A stretch of DNA of 64,000 nt from CBDDBU01 sp965226045 (GCA_965226045.1 CBDDBU010000017.1:12788-76787), one strand, 5' to 3'; shown: positions 23,864-32,924, numbered from the stretch's first letter. The notes: generated from the sequence alone by a model not told the origin. Numbers and translations are program-made.

Positions 23864-26038
23864 TTACATGCGAAGCGGTTTTTGCGTCTTGCCGCGGCGC
23901 TGCCGCGTCCCCGGCCGGCCGGCCGACGAGCGTGGCCGCCCGCTGGCGCCGGCGCGACCGCCCGTGGGTTCGACGATGCCGAGATCGGTGCTGCGCAGGC
24001 GCTTCATTTCGTCGCGCAGGCGGGCGGCGTCCTCGAACTCAAGGTTGGAGGCATGTTCGAGCATGCGCTTCTCGAGGCCTGCAAGATGCGCCTCGAGGTT
24101 GGCGCCCACGAGGTGGGGGACCTCATCGTCGCCTGTCCCGACCGTCACGTAGTCGCTCTCCCAGACCCCGTCGAGAACGTCACCGATCGATTTGCGGATC
24201 GATTCCGGGGTGATGCCGTTGGCGACGTTGAAGGCCTGTTGCTTTTCGCGGCGGCGATTGGTCTCGCCGATTGCGCCCTCAAGGCTGTTGGTCAAGCGGT
24301 CGGCATACAGAATCACGCGGCCCTCGACGTTGCGCGCGGCTCGGCCGATGGTCTGGATCAATGAGGTGCGCGAGCGCAGAAAGCCCTCCTTGTCGGCGTC
24401 CAGGATCGCCACCAGCCCGCACTCCGGAATGTCGAGCCCCTCGCGCAACAGGTTGATGCCAATCAGCACGTCATAGGCCCCGAGCCTGAGGTCGCGGATC
24501 AGCTCGATGCGCTCGATGGTGTCGATGTCGGAGTGTAGATAGCGCACCCGAATCCCGGCCTCGTGGATGTACTCGGTCAAATCCTCGGCCATGCGCTTGG
24601 TCAGAGTCGTGACCAGAACGCGCTGGCCGTTGGCCGCCACAGCTCGGCACTCGCCGATCAGATCGTCGACCTGGGTCTCGACGGGGCGCACGATGCAGAC
24701 CGGATCGATCAGGCCGGTCGGCCGGATGAGTTGTTCGACCACGACGCCGCCGGTCCGCTCCAATTCCCACGGTCCGGGCGTCGCCGACACGAACAGGGTC
24801 TGCGCGCGCATCGCGTCCCACTCCTCGAACTTGAGTGGCCGGTTATCGACGCACGAGGGCAGCCGGAAGCCGAACTCGGCCAGGGTCGACTTGCGGTTGA
24901 AGTCGCCGCGGAACATGCCGCCGAGCTGCGGCACTGTCACATGGCTCTCGTCGACGAACACCAGCGCGCCCTCCGGCAGGTATTCGAACAGGGTCGGCGG
25001 CGGCTCGCCGGCCTCGCGGCCGGTGAGAAAGCGCGAGTAGTTCTCGATTCCCGCGCATGACCCGGTCGCTTCCATCATCTCGATATCGAACAGGGTGCGC
25101 TGTTCGAGACGCTGGGCCTCCAGCAGCTTGCCCTGGGCGTTGAACTCCTCGATCCGCGCGGCCAGCTCGAGTTTGATCCGTTTGACCGCCTGGCGCAGCG
25201 TTGGCCGCGGCGTCACGTAGTGGCTGTTGGCGTAGATCTTGACCGCGTCGAGTTCGGCGCTGCGCTCTCCGGTCAAGGGGTCAAACTCGGTGATGGCCTC
25301 GATTTCGTCGCCAAACAGCGACAGCCGCCAGGCGCGATCCTCGAGGTGCGAAGGAAAGATCTCGACGGTGTCGCCGCGCACCCGCAGCGCTCCACGCTGG
25401 AAGGCAGTGTCGTTGCGCCGATACTGGATTTCGATCAGCCGTTTAAGGATTTCCCGGCGATCGATGCGCTGGCCGATATGCAACGGGATCGCCATGTCCT
25501 GGTAGGTCTCGGCGGCGCCGATGCCATAGATGCACGAGACCGAGGCAATGATGATGACGTCGTCGCGCTCCAGCACCGCCCGGGTCGCCGAGTGGCGCAT
25601 GCGATCGATCTGCTCGTTGATGGCGGAGTCTTTCTCGATATAGGTATCGCTGCGCGGCACGTAGGCTTCGGGCTGGTAGTAGTCGTAGTAGGAGACGAAG
25701 TACTCGACCGAATTGTCGGGGAAGAAACTCTTCATCTCGCCGTAGAGCTGCGCCGCCAGTGTCTTGTTGGGGGCGAGGATCAGGGTCGGCCGCTGGGCGC
25801 CCGCGATCACGTGCGCCATGGTGAAGGTCTTGCCCGAGCCCGTCACGCCGAGTAGTACCTGATCGCGCTCCCCCTGGCGCAATCCCTCCGACAGCTCCTT
25901 GATAGCCTGCGGTTGATCGCCGGATGCTTGGTAGTCGGACACCAGCTTGAAGGGGATGCCGCCCTCGCTCTTGCCGCCAACCTTGTAGTGAGCGACCGGC
26001 TTGGCCGGATCGGGGGGCAACATGCTCTCGGCGCGCAT
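23864..26038 (-). CDS. uvrB: Excinuclease ABC subunit B
   Basis: The 724-residue protein contains helicase motif I GVTGSGKTFTMAH, the beta-hairpin region with YYDYYQPEAYVP, DESHVT (motif II), VSATPG (motif III), INLLREGLDIPE (motif V), QTIGRAARN (motif VI) and a C-terminal UVR motif (FEDAARLRDEMKRL). UvrB loads on damaged DNA with UvrA and recruits UvrC. A short Arg/Lys-rich tail extends beyond the UVR motif. The start may be ATG 26038 or 26023. It lies between the diguanylate cyclase and the DUF1538 operon. Confidence 0.98.
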   Translation of the reverse strand: MRAESMLPPDPAKPVAHYKVGGKSEGGIPFKLVSDYQASGDQPQAIKELSEGLRQGERDQVLLGVTGSGKTFTMAHVIAGAQRPTLILAPNKTLAAQLYGEMKSFFPDNSVEYFVSYYDYYQPEAYVPRSDTYIEKDSAINEQIDRMRHSATRAVLERDDVIIIASVSCIYGIGAAETYQDMAIPLHIGQRIDRREILKRLIEIQYRRNDTAFQRGALRVRGDTVEIFPSHLEDRAWRLSLFGDEIEAITEFDPLTGERSAELDAVKIYANSHYVTPRPTLRQAVKRIKLELAARIEEFNAQGKLLEAQRLEQRTLFDIEMMEATGSCAGIENYSRFLTGREAGEPPPTLFEYLPEGALVFVDESHVTVPQLGGMFRGDFNRKSTLAEFGFRLPSCVDNRPLKFEEWDAMRAQTLFVSATPGPWELERTGGVVVEQLIRPTGLIDPVCIVRPVETQVDDLIGECRAVAANGQRVLVTTLTKRMAEDLTEYIHEAGIRVRYLHSDIDTIERIELIRDLRLGAYDVLIGINLLREGLDIPECGLVAILDADKEGFLRSRTSLIQTIGRAARNVEGRVILYADRLTNSLEGAIGETNRRREKQQAFNVANGITPESIRKSIGDVLDGVWESDYVTVGTGDDEVPHLVGANLEAHLAGLEKRMLEHASNLEFEDAARLRDEMKRLRSTDLGIVEPTGGRAGASGRPRSSAGRPGTRQRRGKTQKPLRM

Positions 26039-26095
26039 GCCTACTTATATGCGGTCGGACTGATCGATTGCCAGCCGCGCGGCTGGCCGCCGGCG

Positions 26096-26884
26096 TTAGC
26101 CCTCGGCGCCGCGAGCGCTCTGTTTGTTGGCGTACATCGCGCGGTCGGCGGCGGCCAGGGCGTCGTCGACCGATTCGCCGGGTTTGAATGTATAGACCCC
26201 GTAGGCGACGGTGAGCGGGATAGGTTGGCCTTCCCACTCAAACGGCGCGGCGCTGATCGCGCTCGCCAGAGTCTCCGCCTTGTCGAGCGCCGCCGGCAGG
26301 TCGCTTTGCGCGAGAATGACCGCGAACTCGTCGCCCCCGAGGCGGCCGACCACATCCGAGTCGCGGACCCTTTCAAGGAGGACATTGGCGACCCGCAGCA
26401 GCGCCGCGTCGCCGGCGCTATGGCCATGGGTGTCATTGATGCCCTTAAGGCAGTTGAGGTCGAAATAGACGACGCTGTTGGGTGTCTCGTAGCGTTCGGT
26501 CACCGAGATATAGCGCGCGAGCTCGCGGACGAAGGCGCGCCGGTTGGCGAGCGGCGCCAACGGGTCCTGATCGGCAAGGCGCTCGAGGGTGGCGAGCCGC
26601 TCGCGCGTCCGTTCCACTTCCTTGCGCATGCCTTCGACCTCGGCCATCAGTGCGACCAACGTGGCGCGCACCCTGGGCGTCAGCTCGTTCTCGGGAATTC
26701 CCATCACCGACACCGAGTCCACGATTTCGCGCACCTCCGCCGACCGTGCCTCGGTGGCGGCCGTGTCGGGTTCGTCGGTGCGGCGGACCTCGCGCGCAGC
26801 CCCCGAGAGGCGTAAGCGCGGCGCACGCGCGGCTTTGGGCGCTTCAGTGACCGCCATGGTCCGCCGGCCTAGGTTTTTACCCAT
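26096..26884 (-). CDS. Diguanylate cyclase (GGDEF domain)
   Basis: Taken from ATG 26884 (MGKNLGRRT); ATG 26857 (MAVTEAPK) is a possible later start. An N-terminal region of about 90 residues with a coiled-coil-like stretch (MAEVEGMRKEVERTRERL) leads to the GGDEF domain: DPLAPLANRRAF, VVYFDLNCLKGINDTHGHSA, VGRLGGDEFAVIL (active site intact), VAYGVY. It should make cyclic di-GMP in the cytoplasm. No RxxD inhibitory site is evident five residues before GGDEF. The decayed IS5 element lies immediately upstream of its start and may have replaced its promoter. Confidence 0.9.
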   Translation of the reverse strand: MGKNLGRRTMAVTEAPKAARAPRLRLSGAAREVRRTDEPDTAATEARSAEVREIVDSVSVMGIPENELTPRVRATLVALMAEVEGMRKEVERTRERLATLERLADQDPLAPLANRRAFVRELARYISVTERYETPNSVVYFDLNCLKGINDTHGHSAGDAALLRVANVLLERVRDSDVVGRLGGDEFAVILAQSDLPAALDKAETLASAISAAPFEWEGQPIPLTVAYGVYTFKPGESVDDALAAADRAMYANKQSARGAEG

Positions 26885-26946
26885 AAAGGGGGTTCCCTTG
26901 AGGGGCGACTTGTGATTCAAGCTTCCAAACGACGGAGGCTTGAACG

Positions 26947-27588
26947 ATGGCTCGATTTGACCTTGCGGATGCGGAGTGGGGGATCATGGCGCCTCTGTTG
27001 CCGAACAAGCCGCGCGGGGTGCCGCGCCAGGATGATCGGCGGGTTCTCAATGGCATCTTCTTCATTTTGCGCACGGGCTCGCCATGGGCGCGACCTGCCT
27101 GAGCGGTACGGGCCCTACACGACGGTCTATAACCGTTTCAACCGATGGGCCAAGAAAGGCGTGTGGCTGAGGATATTCGAGGCACTGGCGGAACAATCGC
27201 CGGCTTCGCTGCATCTGATTGACACCTCGATTGTCCGCGCCCACCAGCACGCCGCTGGCGGTAAAAAGGGGGCGCCGATAACGCCATCGGCCGTTCTCGT
27301 GGAGGATTGAGCACCGCCCATGGCCTGCCGGTCCGTCTCGTGCTGACGCCCGGCCAGGCTTCCGACAAAACGACGTTCCCGGCTCTCATCGAGGGGTTGC
27401 GTCTGGCGCGCGACGTGGTTGCCGACCGCGGCTTCTTCTCTCGCGCCATCATCGAGCTGATCGAGGCCAACGGCGCGACCGCCCACATCCCGAGCCCGAG
27501 CAACGTCCGGGTCCGCCGCGTCGTTGACCTGAAAATCTATCGCCGCCGTAACCCTAGCTTCCGTCAGACTGTGGATGCGCCATTATGA
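26947..27588 (+). pseudogene. Decayed IS5-family (IS427-like) transposase
   Basis: The first frame from ATG 26947 reads MARFDLADAEWGIMAPLLPN and RRVLNGIFFILRTGSPW, then similarity jumps frame to RDLPERYGPYTTVYNRFNRW and LHLIDTSIVRAHQHAAGGKK, a piece is missing, and it resumes in another frame with HGLPVRLVLTPGQASDKT, VADRGFF and IYRRRNP. The C-terminal catalytic Glu region is gone and no right terminal repeat is found. The left end probably lies near 26897 (GGGGCGACTTGTGATTC). With at least two frame changes and both internal and 3' deletions it cannot move by itself. Confidence 0.85.
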
Positions 27589-27645
27589 GTCCCATGCTCG
27601 CGACCACTCCCGTCGCGCGCGCGACGGGAGTGGTGCATGGGACTC
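27587..27645. repeat. 59-bp near-perfect palindrome between the IS5 remnant and purE
   Basis: Outer arms GAGTCCCATGC / GCATGGGACTC enclose an uninterrupted 30-bp perfect palindrome centred in CGTCGCGC|GCGCGACG (CCACTCCCGTCGCGC and its complement), with only a 5-base bulge (TCGCG) in the left arm. There is no T-run on either side, so it is not a typical terminator. It begins exactly where the transposase similarity ends. Confidence 0.9.
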
Positions 27646-27697
27646 ACCATACGTGACAGCGCCGTGAGATGCACGCACACGGCGCACCTGGGGCGCC

Positions 27698-27703
27698 TAT
27701 AAT
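27698..27703 (+). promoter_or_regulatory. Possible -10 element (TATAAT) for purE
   Basis: A perfect TATAAT lies 27 bases before the purE start. No good -35 is seen at 16-18 bases upstream, so it is only a candidate. Confidence 0.35.
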
Positions 27704-27729
27704 CCGGCGTTCGGTTGGGAGGAAACGAG

Positions 27730-28227
27730 ATGGCGATGGCGATACCACGGGTCGGCGTTCTCATGGGCAGTCAGAGCGATTGGGCCACCATGCGTCAGGC
27801 GGGCGAGGTGCTGACGGAGCTCGGCATCGGTCACGAAAGCCGCATCATCTCCGCCCACCGCCGTCCCGACCGTCTGGCCGAGTACGCGGGCGCAGCGCGC
27901 GAGAACGGCCTTCGGGTGCTGATCGCGGGCGCCGGTGGGGCGGCGGCGCTGCCCGGCATGGTCGCGGCGCTGACGACGCTGCCGGTGTTCGGGGTACCGA
28001 TTCAGACTCAGACCTTGGGCGGTCTCGACAGCCTGCTCTCGATGGTTCAAATGCCGCGCGGCGTGCCGGTGGGCACGCTGGCGATCGGCGCCGCCGGCGC
28101 GGTCAACGCCGGCCTGCTTGCCGCCGCCGTGCTGGCGCTTGGCGACGACGAGGTCGCGGCGGCGCTCCAGGCGTGGCGTGAGCGCCGCAACGCGTCGCTG
28201 CCCGAGGAGCCCACGGATACGAGCTAG
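27730..28227 (+). CDS. purE: N5-carboxyaminoimidazole ribonucleotide mutase (class I PurE), variant
   Basis: ATG 27730 is preceded by GGGAGGAAACGAG, a good ribosome site. The 165-residue product has the class I motifs VLMGSQSDW, ISAHRRPDRL, IAGAGGAAALPGM, LDSLLSMVQMP and PVGTLAIG. It moves the carboxyl group of N5-CAIR to give CAIR in purine synthesis. Compared with typical PurE the His of GGAAHLPGM is Ala, the AHRT Thr is Arg and the Lys of AIGKAGA is Ala; the SAH His is kept. purK, the usual partner, does not follow (the next gene is convergent). It may be a functional variant or a paralogue. Confidence 0.82.
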   Translation: MAMAIPRVGVLMGSQSDWATMRQAGEVLTELGIGHESRIISAHRRPDRLAEYAGAARENGLRVLIAGAGGAAALPGMVAALTTLPVFGVPIQTQTLGGLDSLLSMVQMPRGVPVGTLAIGAAGAVNAGLLAAAVLALGDDEVAAALQAWRERRNASLPEEPTDTS

Positions 28228-28233
28228 CCGGGC

Positions 28234-28881
28234 TCAGCCGGCGGCGCGGCGCGGCGCCATGGCGCCGAGTAGGCGAAACGGCGAGGGCAGACGGCCGACG
28301 GCCCGCTCAAGCCGGCCGCGCGCCTTCTGAATGCGCATCACGTCCTCGATGCGCCGGTCGAGGAAGGCCCAGGTCGCCGCCGAATCTTCGCTCTCGTCGT
28401 TGAGCCAGATCAGCAGGGTCGAGGCGTACACCCCGGCTAACAACGCCCGTTTGGTGTAGAAATTCACATCGGTGGAGTCATCGCCGACCGCATACCAGAT
28501 GGCGTCGACGGTGCGATAGAGCGCTCGTGCGGCCCAGGCCGCGTGGCCGGGCGTCGCGGCCAAAGCCAGCAACCGGCGCGCCGCCTCCCGGCCGCCGTCG
28601 GCGGTTTCGAGCCGCAGCCGCACTGCGGTCGCGATGAGCTCGCGAATCCGCAGCGCACCCAGGTCGCGAGTGGCGAGCGTGGCCTCCATCCGCCGGTCGC
28701 CCTGGCGGGCGTGGAAATCGACGAGATCGGCCCCGCCGCGGGGGAAGGCGATCCGCGCTTGCGCCGCCGAAAGGCCGGCATCGCGCGCGGCGGCGCCCAG
28801 GCACTGCCGGCTCCAGCCGTCAAACGGCACGTGCGGCAGCGCCGCCGCCAGCAGCCGCCGTCTCAGTTCCTCAATCGGCAC
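28234..28881 (-). CDS. coq9: COQ9-family ubiquinone biosynthesis protein
   Basis: The 215-residue protein is helical and TetR-like in its N-terminus (LGAAARDAGLSAAQARIAFP), with the COQ9 segments WAARALYRTVDAIWYAVGD, STDVNFYTKRALLAGVYAST and WLNDESEDSAATWAFLDRRI. COQ9 binds lipids and supports COQ7 hydroxylation in ubiquinone synthesis. Bacterial members are known as RpsU-divergently transcribed proteins, and rpsU is indeed divergent just beyond def. It overlaps the def stop by 11 bases, so the two are co-transcribed. Confidence 0.9.
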   Translation of the reverse strand: MPIEELRRRLLAAALPHVPFDGWSRQCLGAAARDAGLSAAQARIAFPRGGADLVDFHARQGDRRMEATLATRDLGALRIRELIATAVRLRLETADGGREAARRLLALAATPGHAAWAARALYRTVDAIWYAVGDDSTDVNFYTKRALLAGVYASTLLIWLNDESEDSAATWAFLDRRIEDVMRIQKARGRLERAVGRLPSPFRLLGAMAPRRAAG

Positions 28882-29431
28882 GCTCGACCGCAGCCGGTTC
28901 CTCCGGGTCCTCGATCAGATGTTTGATTTCGCTCTCGAACACCAGCTCGCCGAGATCGTCCATGCGCTGCGGGTAAAGGATGCCGTCGAGGTGGTCGAAC
29001 TCATGCTGGACGACCCGCGCGTGCCAGCCCTTGGCCTCGCGCTCGATCGGCTTGCCCTTCAGCGACAGGCCGCGATAGCCGACGTGGGTGTGGCGCGCCA
29101 CCTGGCCGCGCAGGCCCGGCACCGAGAGGCAGCCCTCCCAGCCTGTCACCATCTCGTCGCTCAAGGGCTCGATCACGGGGTTGATCAGCACCGACATCGG
29201 CACCACTTCGCCGCCGAATTCATCGGCGCGGTCGGCGGGGATCGAAAAAATTACCAGCCGCTTGGAGACATATATCTGCGGCGCCGCCAGTCCCAGCCCG
29301 TAAGCATCGACCATGGTTTCGAGCATGTGCGGCACCAGGCGCTGCACTTCCGGCGCCATCGGATCGTCGATCTCCTCGGCGCGGACGCGCAGTACGGGGT
29401 GGCCCATGCGGGCTATTTTGAGGATGGCCAT
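28871..29431 (-). CDS. def: Peptide deformylase
   Basis: All three family motifs are present in the 186-residue protein: GLGLAAPQI, EGCLSVPG with the metal-binding Cys, and QHEFDHLDG with the two metal His and catalytic Glu. It removes the N-formyl group from nascent proteins. The C-terminal tail is acidic (EDPEEPAAVERAD). It is divergent from rpsU across a 160-base gap and precedes coq9. Confidence 0.96.
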   Translation of the reverse strand: MAILKIARMGHPVLRVRAEEIDDPMAPEVQRLVPHMLETMVDAYGLGLAAPQIYVSKRLVIFSIPADRADEFGGEVVPMSVLINPVIEPLSDEMVTGWEGCLSVPGLRGQVARHTHVGYRGLSLKGKPIEREAKGWHARVVQHEFDHLDGILYPQRMDDLGELVFESEIKHLIEDPEEPAAVERAD

Positions 29432-29510
29432 GGCGCCAATATACGTGTCGGCGCGATGACGGCAAGGGCTGGACTGGGCGCGCGGGATCGGCTAGCGAAC
29501 GGCCGTGGCC

Positions 29511-29539
29511 TTCACAGTAGCCGGCCGCTGTGCTATCAC
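29511..29539 (+). promoter_or_regulatory. Candidate rpsU promoter
   Basis: TTCACA (29511-29516) and TATCAC (29534-29539) are separated by 17 bases, about 54 bases before the TTG start. The spacing is ideal and the hexamers are acceptable for a GC-rich genome. Confidence 0.45.
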
Positions 29540-29592
29540 TTGGCCTCGACCAACCCAACAATATTCCGCTGGGGAAGGAGCGAGTCACACAC

Positions 29593-29793
29593 TTGCAAGT
29601 CATCGTACGCGACAACAACGTCGATCTAGCGCTGAAGGTCCTCAAGAAAAAGATGCAGCGCGAAGGTATCTTCCGCGAGATGAAACTCCGCAACTACTAC
29701 GAGAAGCCCTCGGAGAAGCGGGCTCGGGAACGCGCCGAGGCGGTCCGCCGCGCCCGTAAACTTGCCCGCAAGCGCGCCCAGAAAGAAGTCTAG
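29593..29793 (+). CDS. rpsU: 30S ribosomal protein S21 (TTG start)
   Basis: The conserved S21 sequence begins exactly at QVIVRDNNVDLALKVLKKK, so the start is TTG 29593 giving 66 residues; AAGGAG lies 12 bases upstream. An in-frame ATG at 29530 would add 21 residues without similarity and overlap the promoter. The body (QREGIFREMKLRNYYEKPSE) and Arg/Lys-rich tail match alphaproteobacterial S21. It acts on the small subunit platform in initiation. It is divergent from def-coq9. Confidence 0.93.
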   Translation: MQVIVRDNNVDLALKVLKKKMQREGIFREMKLRNYYEKPSEKRARERAEAVRRARKLARKRAQKEV

Positions 29794-29902
29794 CCGCCGG
29801 CGCCGGGCGCTCCTGCCGCCCAGCACGCCTCACCGGCTGCGGGTCGGAACCGGTTTTTCAGCCATGCGGCGAGACGGCGCTTCGGGCCTCTCAGGGGCCA
29901 AC

Positions 29903-31288
29903 CTACAACGCCTTGACGATGTCCTCGGTCATCTGTTTGGCGTCGCCGAATAGCATCATCGTCGAATCCTGGTAGAACACCTCGTTGTCAATCCCGGCGT
30001 AGCCCGGCGACAGGCTTCGCTTCACGAACAGGACCGTGCGCGCGTTCTCGACATCGAGGATCGGCATTCCGGCGATCGGACTCTGGGGGTCGCGCTTGGC
30101 CGCCGGGTTGGTGACGTCGTTGGCGCCGATGACGAAAGCGACATCGGTGGTCGCGAAGTCGTTGTTGATCTCGTCGAGCTCGAACACCTCGTCGTAGGGC
30201 ACGTTGGCTTCGGCCAGCAGCACGTTCATGTGCCCCGGCATCCGTCCCGCGACCGGATGCACGGCATAGCGCACGCGCACCCCGGCCGCGCTCAGCAGAT
30301 CAGCCATCTCGCGCACCGCATGCTGGGCTTGGGCCACGGCCAGGCCATAACCGGGGATGATGATCACGGATTCGGCGTTCTTCATGATAAAGGCGGCATC
30401 GACGGCGCTGCCTGGCTTGACGTTCTTGTCGCCGATCTCGACCGTGCTTGCGCCGGCGTCGCCACTGAAGCCACCCAGGATGACGCTGAAGAACGAGCGA
30501 TTCATCGCCCGGCACATGATGTAGCTCAGAATAGCGCCCGATGAGCCGACCAGCGCACCGGTCACGATGAGGGCTGTGTTCTCGAGGGTGAAGCCGATGC
30601 CGGCGGCGGCCCAGCCGGAGTACGAGTTGAGCATCGAGATGACCACCGGCATGTCAGCGCCGCCGATCGGAATGATGATCAGCACGCCAATCAGAAACGC
30701 GAGCGCGGTGACGACCCAAAACGCATCGGTCGATTGCGAGACGCAGAAGTAGATTGCGACGGCCACGATCAACAGGCCGAGCACCAGGTTGACCGCGTGT
30801 TGGCCGAAGAACACCACCGGCGATCCACCGACCAGTCCCTGCAATTTAGCGAAGGCGACCACCGAACCCGAAAAGGTGATGGCGCCGATCACGAGCCCGA
30901 TCGTCATCTCGACGAGGCTCGCGACCTTGATGTCCCCGGCGGTGCCGATTCCGTACGCCTCGGGCGCATACAGCGCCGCCGCCGAGACCAGCACGGCGGC
31001 CATGCCGACCAGGCTGTGGAAGGCGGCCACCAGTTGCGGCATCGCGGTCATCGGGATGCGCAGGGCGATGAGGGTGCCGATCGCGCCGCCGACTACCATC
31101 CCGAGGATGATCAGGTCGTAGCCGATGACCTGGGGGTTGGCGATCGTCGTCAGCACCGCGATGACCATCCCGGCGATGGCGAAGGCGTTGCCCCGCCGCG
31201 CGGTCGCCGGTGAACTCAGGCCCCGCAGGGCCATCACGAAGCAGATCGCCGCGATCAGGTAGGCGACGGCGGACAGGTTGGCCGACAT
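29903..31288 (-). CDS. pntB: NAD(P) transhydrogenase subunit beta
   Basis: The 461-residue protein has an N-terminal membrane domain of about nine helices and a C-terminal NADP(H)-binding domain III with PGYGLAVAQAQHAVREMADL, VHPVAGRMPGHMNVLLAEA, IGANDVTNPAAK and VKRSLSPGYAGIDN. With PntAA and PntAB it forms the proton-translocating transhydrogenase that uses the proton gradient to make NADPH from NADH. It is the last gene of the pntAA-pntAB-pntB operon, seven bases after pntAB. Confidence 0.97.
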   Translation of the reverse strand: MSANLSAVAYLIAAICFVMALRGLSSPATARRGNAFAIAGMVIAVLTTIANPQVIGYDLIILGMVVGGAIGTLIALRIPMTAMPQLVAAFHSLVGMAAVLVSAAALYAPEAYGIGTAGDIKVASLVEMTIGLVIGAITFSGSVVAFAKLQGLVGGSPVVFFGQHAVNLVLGLLIVAVAIYFCVSQSTDAFWVVTALAFLIGVLIIIPIGGADMPVVISMLNSYSGWAAAGIGFTLENTALIVTGALVGSSGAILSYIMCRAMNRSFFSVILGGFSGDAGASTVEIGDKNVKPGSAVDAAFIMKNAESVIIIPGYGLAVAQAQHAVREMADLLSAAGVRVRYAVHPVAGRMPGHMNVLLAEANVPYDEVFELDEINNDFATTDVAFVIGANDVTNPAAKRDPQSPIAGMPILDVENARTVLFVKRSLSPGYAGIDNEVFYQDSTMMLFGDAKQMTEDIVKAL

Positions 31289-31294
31289 GCGGCG

Positions 31295-31591
31295 CTACCG
31301 CTTGGATCTATACATCGTCAGCATGCGCTGGGTGACCGTGAATCCACCGAAGATGTTGATGGCCGCCAGCGTCAACGCGGCGAAACCGAGGATCTTCGAG
31401 AAGGTAATCTCCTCGGGGCCCGCCGCGATCAAGGCGCCGACGATAATCACGCTGGAGATGGCGTTGGTCACCGACATCAACGGCGTGTGCAGGGCGGGCG
31501 TCACGCTCCACACCACGTAGTAGCCGATGAAGATGGCCAGTACGAAGATGGTGAGCCGAAAGATGAAGGGGTCAACCACACCGATTTCCAT
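31295..31591 (-). CDS. pntAB: NAD(P) transhydrogenase subunit alpha 2 (membrane part)
   Basis: From ATG 31591 (MEIGVVDPFIFRL), three bases after the pntAA stop, the 98-residue product has three to four membrane helices and the conserved GYYVVWSVTPALHTPLMSVTN and INIFGGFTVTQRML. In three-subunit transhydrogenases this piece, fused to PntA in E. coli, is separate, as here. It completes the proton channel with PntB. Confidence 0.95.
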   Translation of the reverse strand: MEIGVVDPFIFRLTIFVLAIFIGYYVVWSVTPALHTPLMSVTNAISSVIIVGALIAAGPEEITFSKILGFAALTLAAINIFGGFTVTQRMLTMYRSKR

Positions 31592-31593
31592 GG

Positions 31594-32745
31594 TCACTCG
31601 CTCGCTCCGCATTGATCCGTGAGGCTGGGATGGACGATGGCGCCGTCGTGGGTCAGCAGTATCCCGTTGACGATTTCGTCGTCCCTATCGATCTTCAGCG
31701 ACCCACTCTCCGCGTCGTACAACGCGGTCAGCAGGTTCAACAGGTTCTTGGCATAGAGCGCGCTCGCGTCGACTGCGATCCGACTCGGTACGTTGCGGTG
31801 TCCGACGATGCTGACACGGTGGGCGTGCACCACCTCGCCAGGCCGTGACAGCGCGCAGTTACCGCCGCTCTCGACCGCGAGATCGACGATCACCGACCCG
31901 GGCTTCATGTCTCTCACCATCTCCTCGGCCACCAGCATGGGCGCCGGGCGGCCCGGGATGAGCGCCGTGCATATCACGATGTCTTGGGTCTTCAGGGTCT
32001 GGTGCGTGACCTCGGCCTGGCGCTTCTGGAAGTCCGCCGACATCTCGCGCGCGTACCCGCCGTCGGCGGCCGCCGCACCGTGGCCCTCGGTCGGCATCGC
32101 CACGAACCGCGCGCCCAGGCTCTCGATCTGTCCCTGCACCTCCGGTCGCACGTCGAAAGACGAGACGATCGCGCCAAGACGGCGCGCCGTGGCGATCGCC
32201 TGCAGGCCAGCGACGCCGGCGCCGAGGACAAAGACCCGCGCCGGCGTCACGGTGCCGGCCGCCGTTATCATCATCGGGAAGGCGCGGCCGAACTCCGCCG
32301 CAGCGTCCAACACCGCCTTATAACCAGCAAGATTGCTTTGCGAGGAAAGCGCGTCCATCGATTGCGCACGGCTGATTCGGGGCAGGTACTCGAGCGCCAT
32401 CGTGTCGATTCGCGCCCGCGCGCAGGCGGCGAAATACTCGCGATCGACGGTCGGGTCCAGAAGGCCGATCAGCGCCGCGCCCGGCTTGATCATCCCAAGC
32501 TCGTCCTCGCTCTCGGGCCTCTGGACCTTGAGGACGATGTCGGCTTCGCCGAGCGCGGCTGCCTCATCGGCGATCACGATGGCGCCGGCCTCAATGTAGG
32601 CCTCGTCGGGGAAGGCCGCGCCCGCGCCGGCGTCCCGTTCGACGACGACCTCGAAACCCATGGCGACGAAACGCGCGGCCGTTTCGGGCGTCGCGGCGAC
32701 GCGCCGTTCAAACTCGCGTCGCTCCTTGGGAACACCGATTTTCAT
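31594..32745 (-). CDS. pntAA: NAD(P) transhydrogenase subunit alpha 1 (NAD-binding)
   Basis: ATG 32745 opens MKIGVPKERREFERRVAAT, the standard start; the longer frame upstream is Pro-rich and unrelated. The 383-residue soluble domain I has the alanine-dehydrogenase-like fold, SQSNLAGYKAV, VLGAGVAGLQAIATARRLG (NAD-binding Rossmann) and TALIPGRPAPMLV. It binds NAD(H) in the cytoplasm. The gene is 179 bases downstream of the oxidase subunit IV gene and is translationally close to pntAB. Confidence 0.96.
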   Translation of the reverse strand: MKIGVPKERREFERRVAATPETAARFVAMGFEVVVERDAGAGAAFPDEAYIEAGAIVIADEAAALGEADIVLKVQRPESEDELGMIKPGAALIGLLDPTVDREYFAACARARIDTMALEYLPRISRAQSMDALSSQSNLAGYKAVLDAAAEFGRAFPMMITAAGTVTPARVFVLGAGVAGLQAIATARRLGAIVSSFDVRPEVQGQIESLGARFVAMPTEGHGAAAADGGYAREMSADFQKRQAEVTHQTLKTQDIVICTALIPGRPAPMLVAEEMVRDMKPGSVIVDLAVESGGNCALSRPGEVVHAHRVSIVGHRNVPSRIAVDASALYAKNLLNLLTALYDAESGSLKIDRDDEIVNGILLTHDGAIVHPSLTDQCGASE

Positions 32746-32924
32746 GGCGCCTGGGTGGGGCGGTGGATGGGATGGGCGTAGGGGCGTCGAGGGCGCTGCA
32801 GCCGCAACCACTCGCGCGCCGCCGGCAAGCGGGCCGCGAGCGCCGACGCATCAATCTTACGTGAGTGCGGCTCGCTACGTGGGGTCGGCGGCGCGTTGCC
32901 ACGGCCGGCGATTGATAACGCTGC

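Noticed and set aside
26912..27310. A 132-residue transposase fragment as a working gene
   Set aside because: Its first 40 residues are an out-of-frame reading of the IS5 transposase start; true similarity changes frame.
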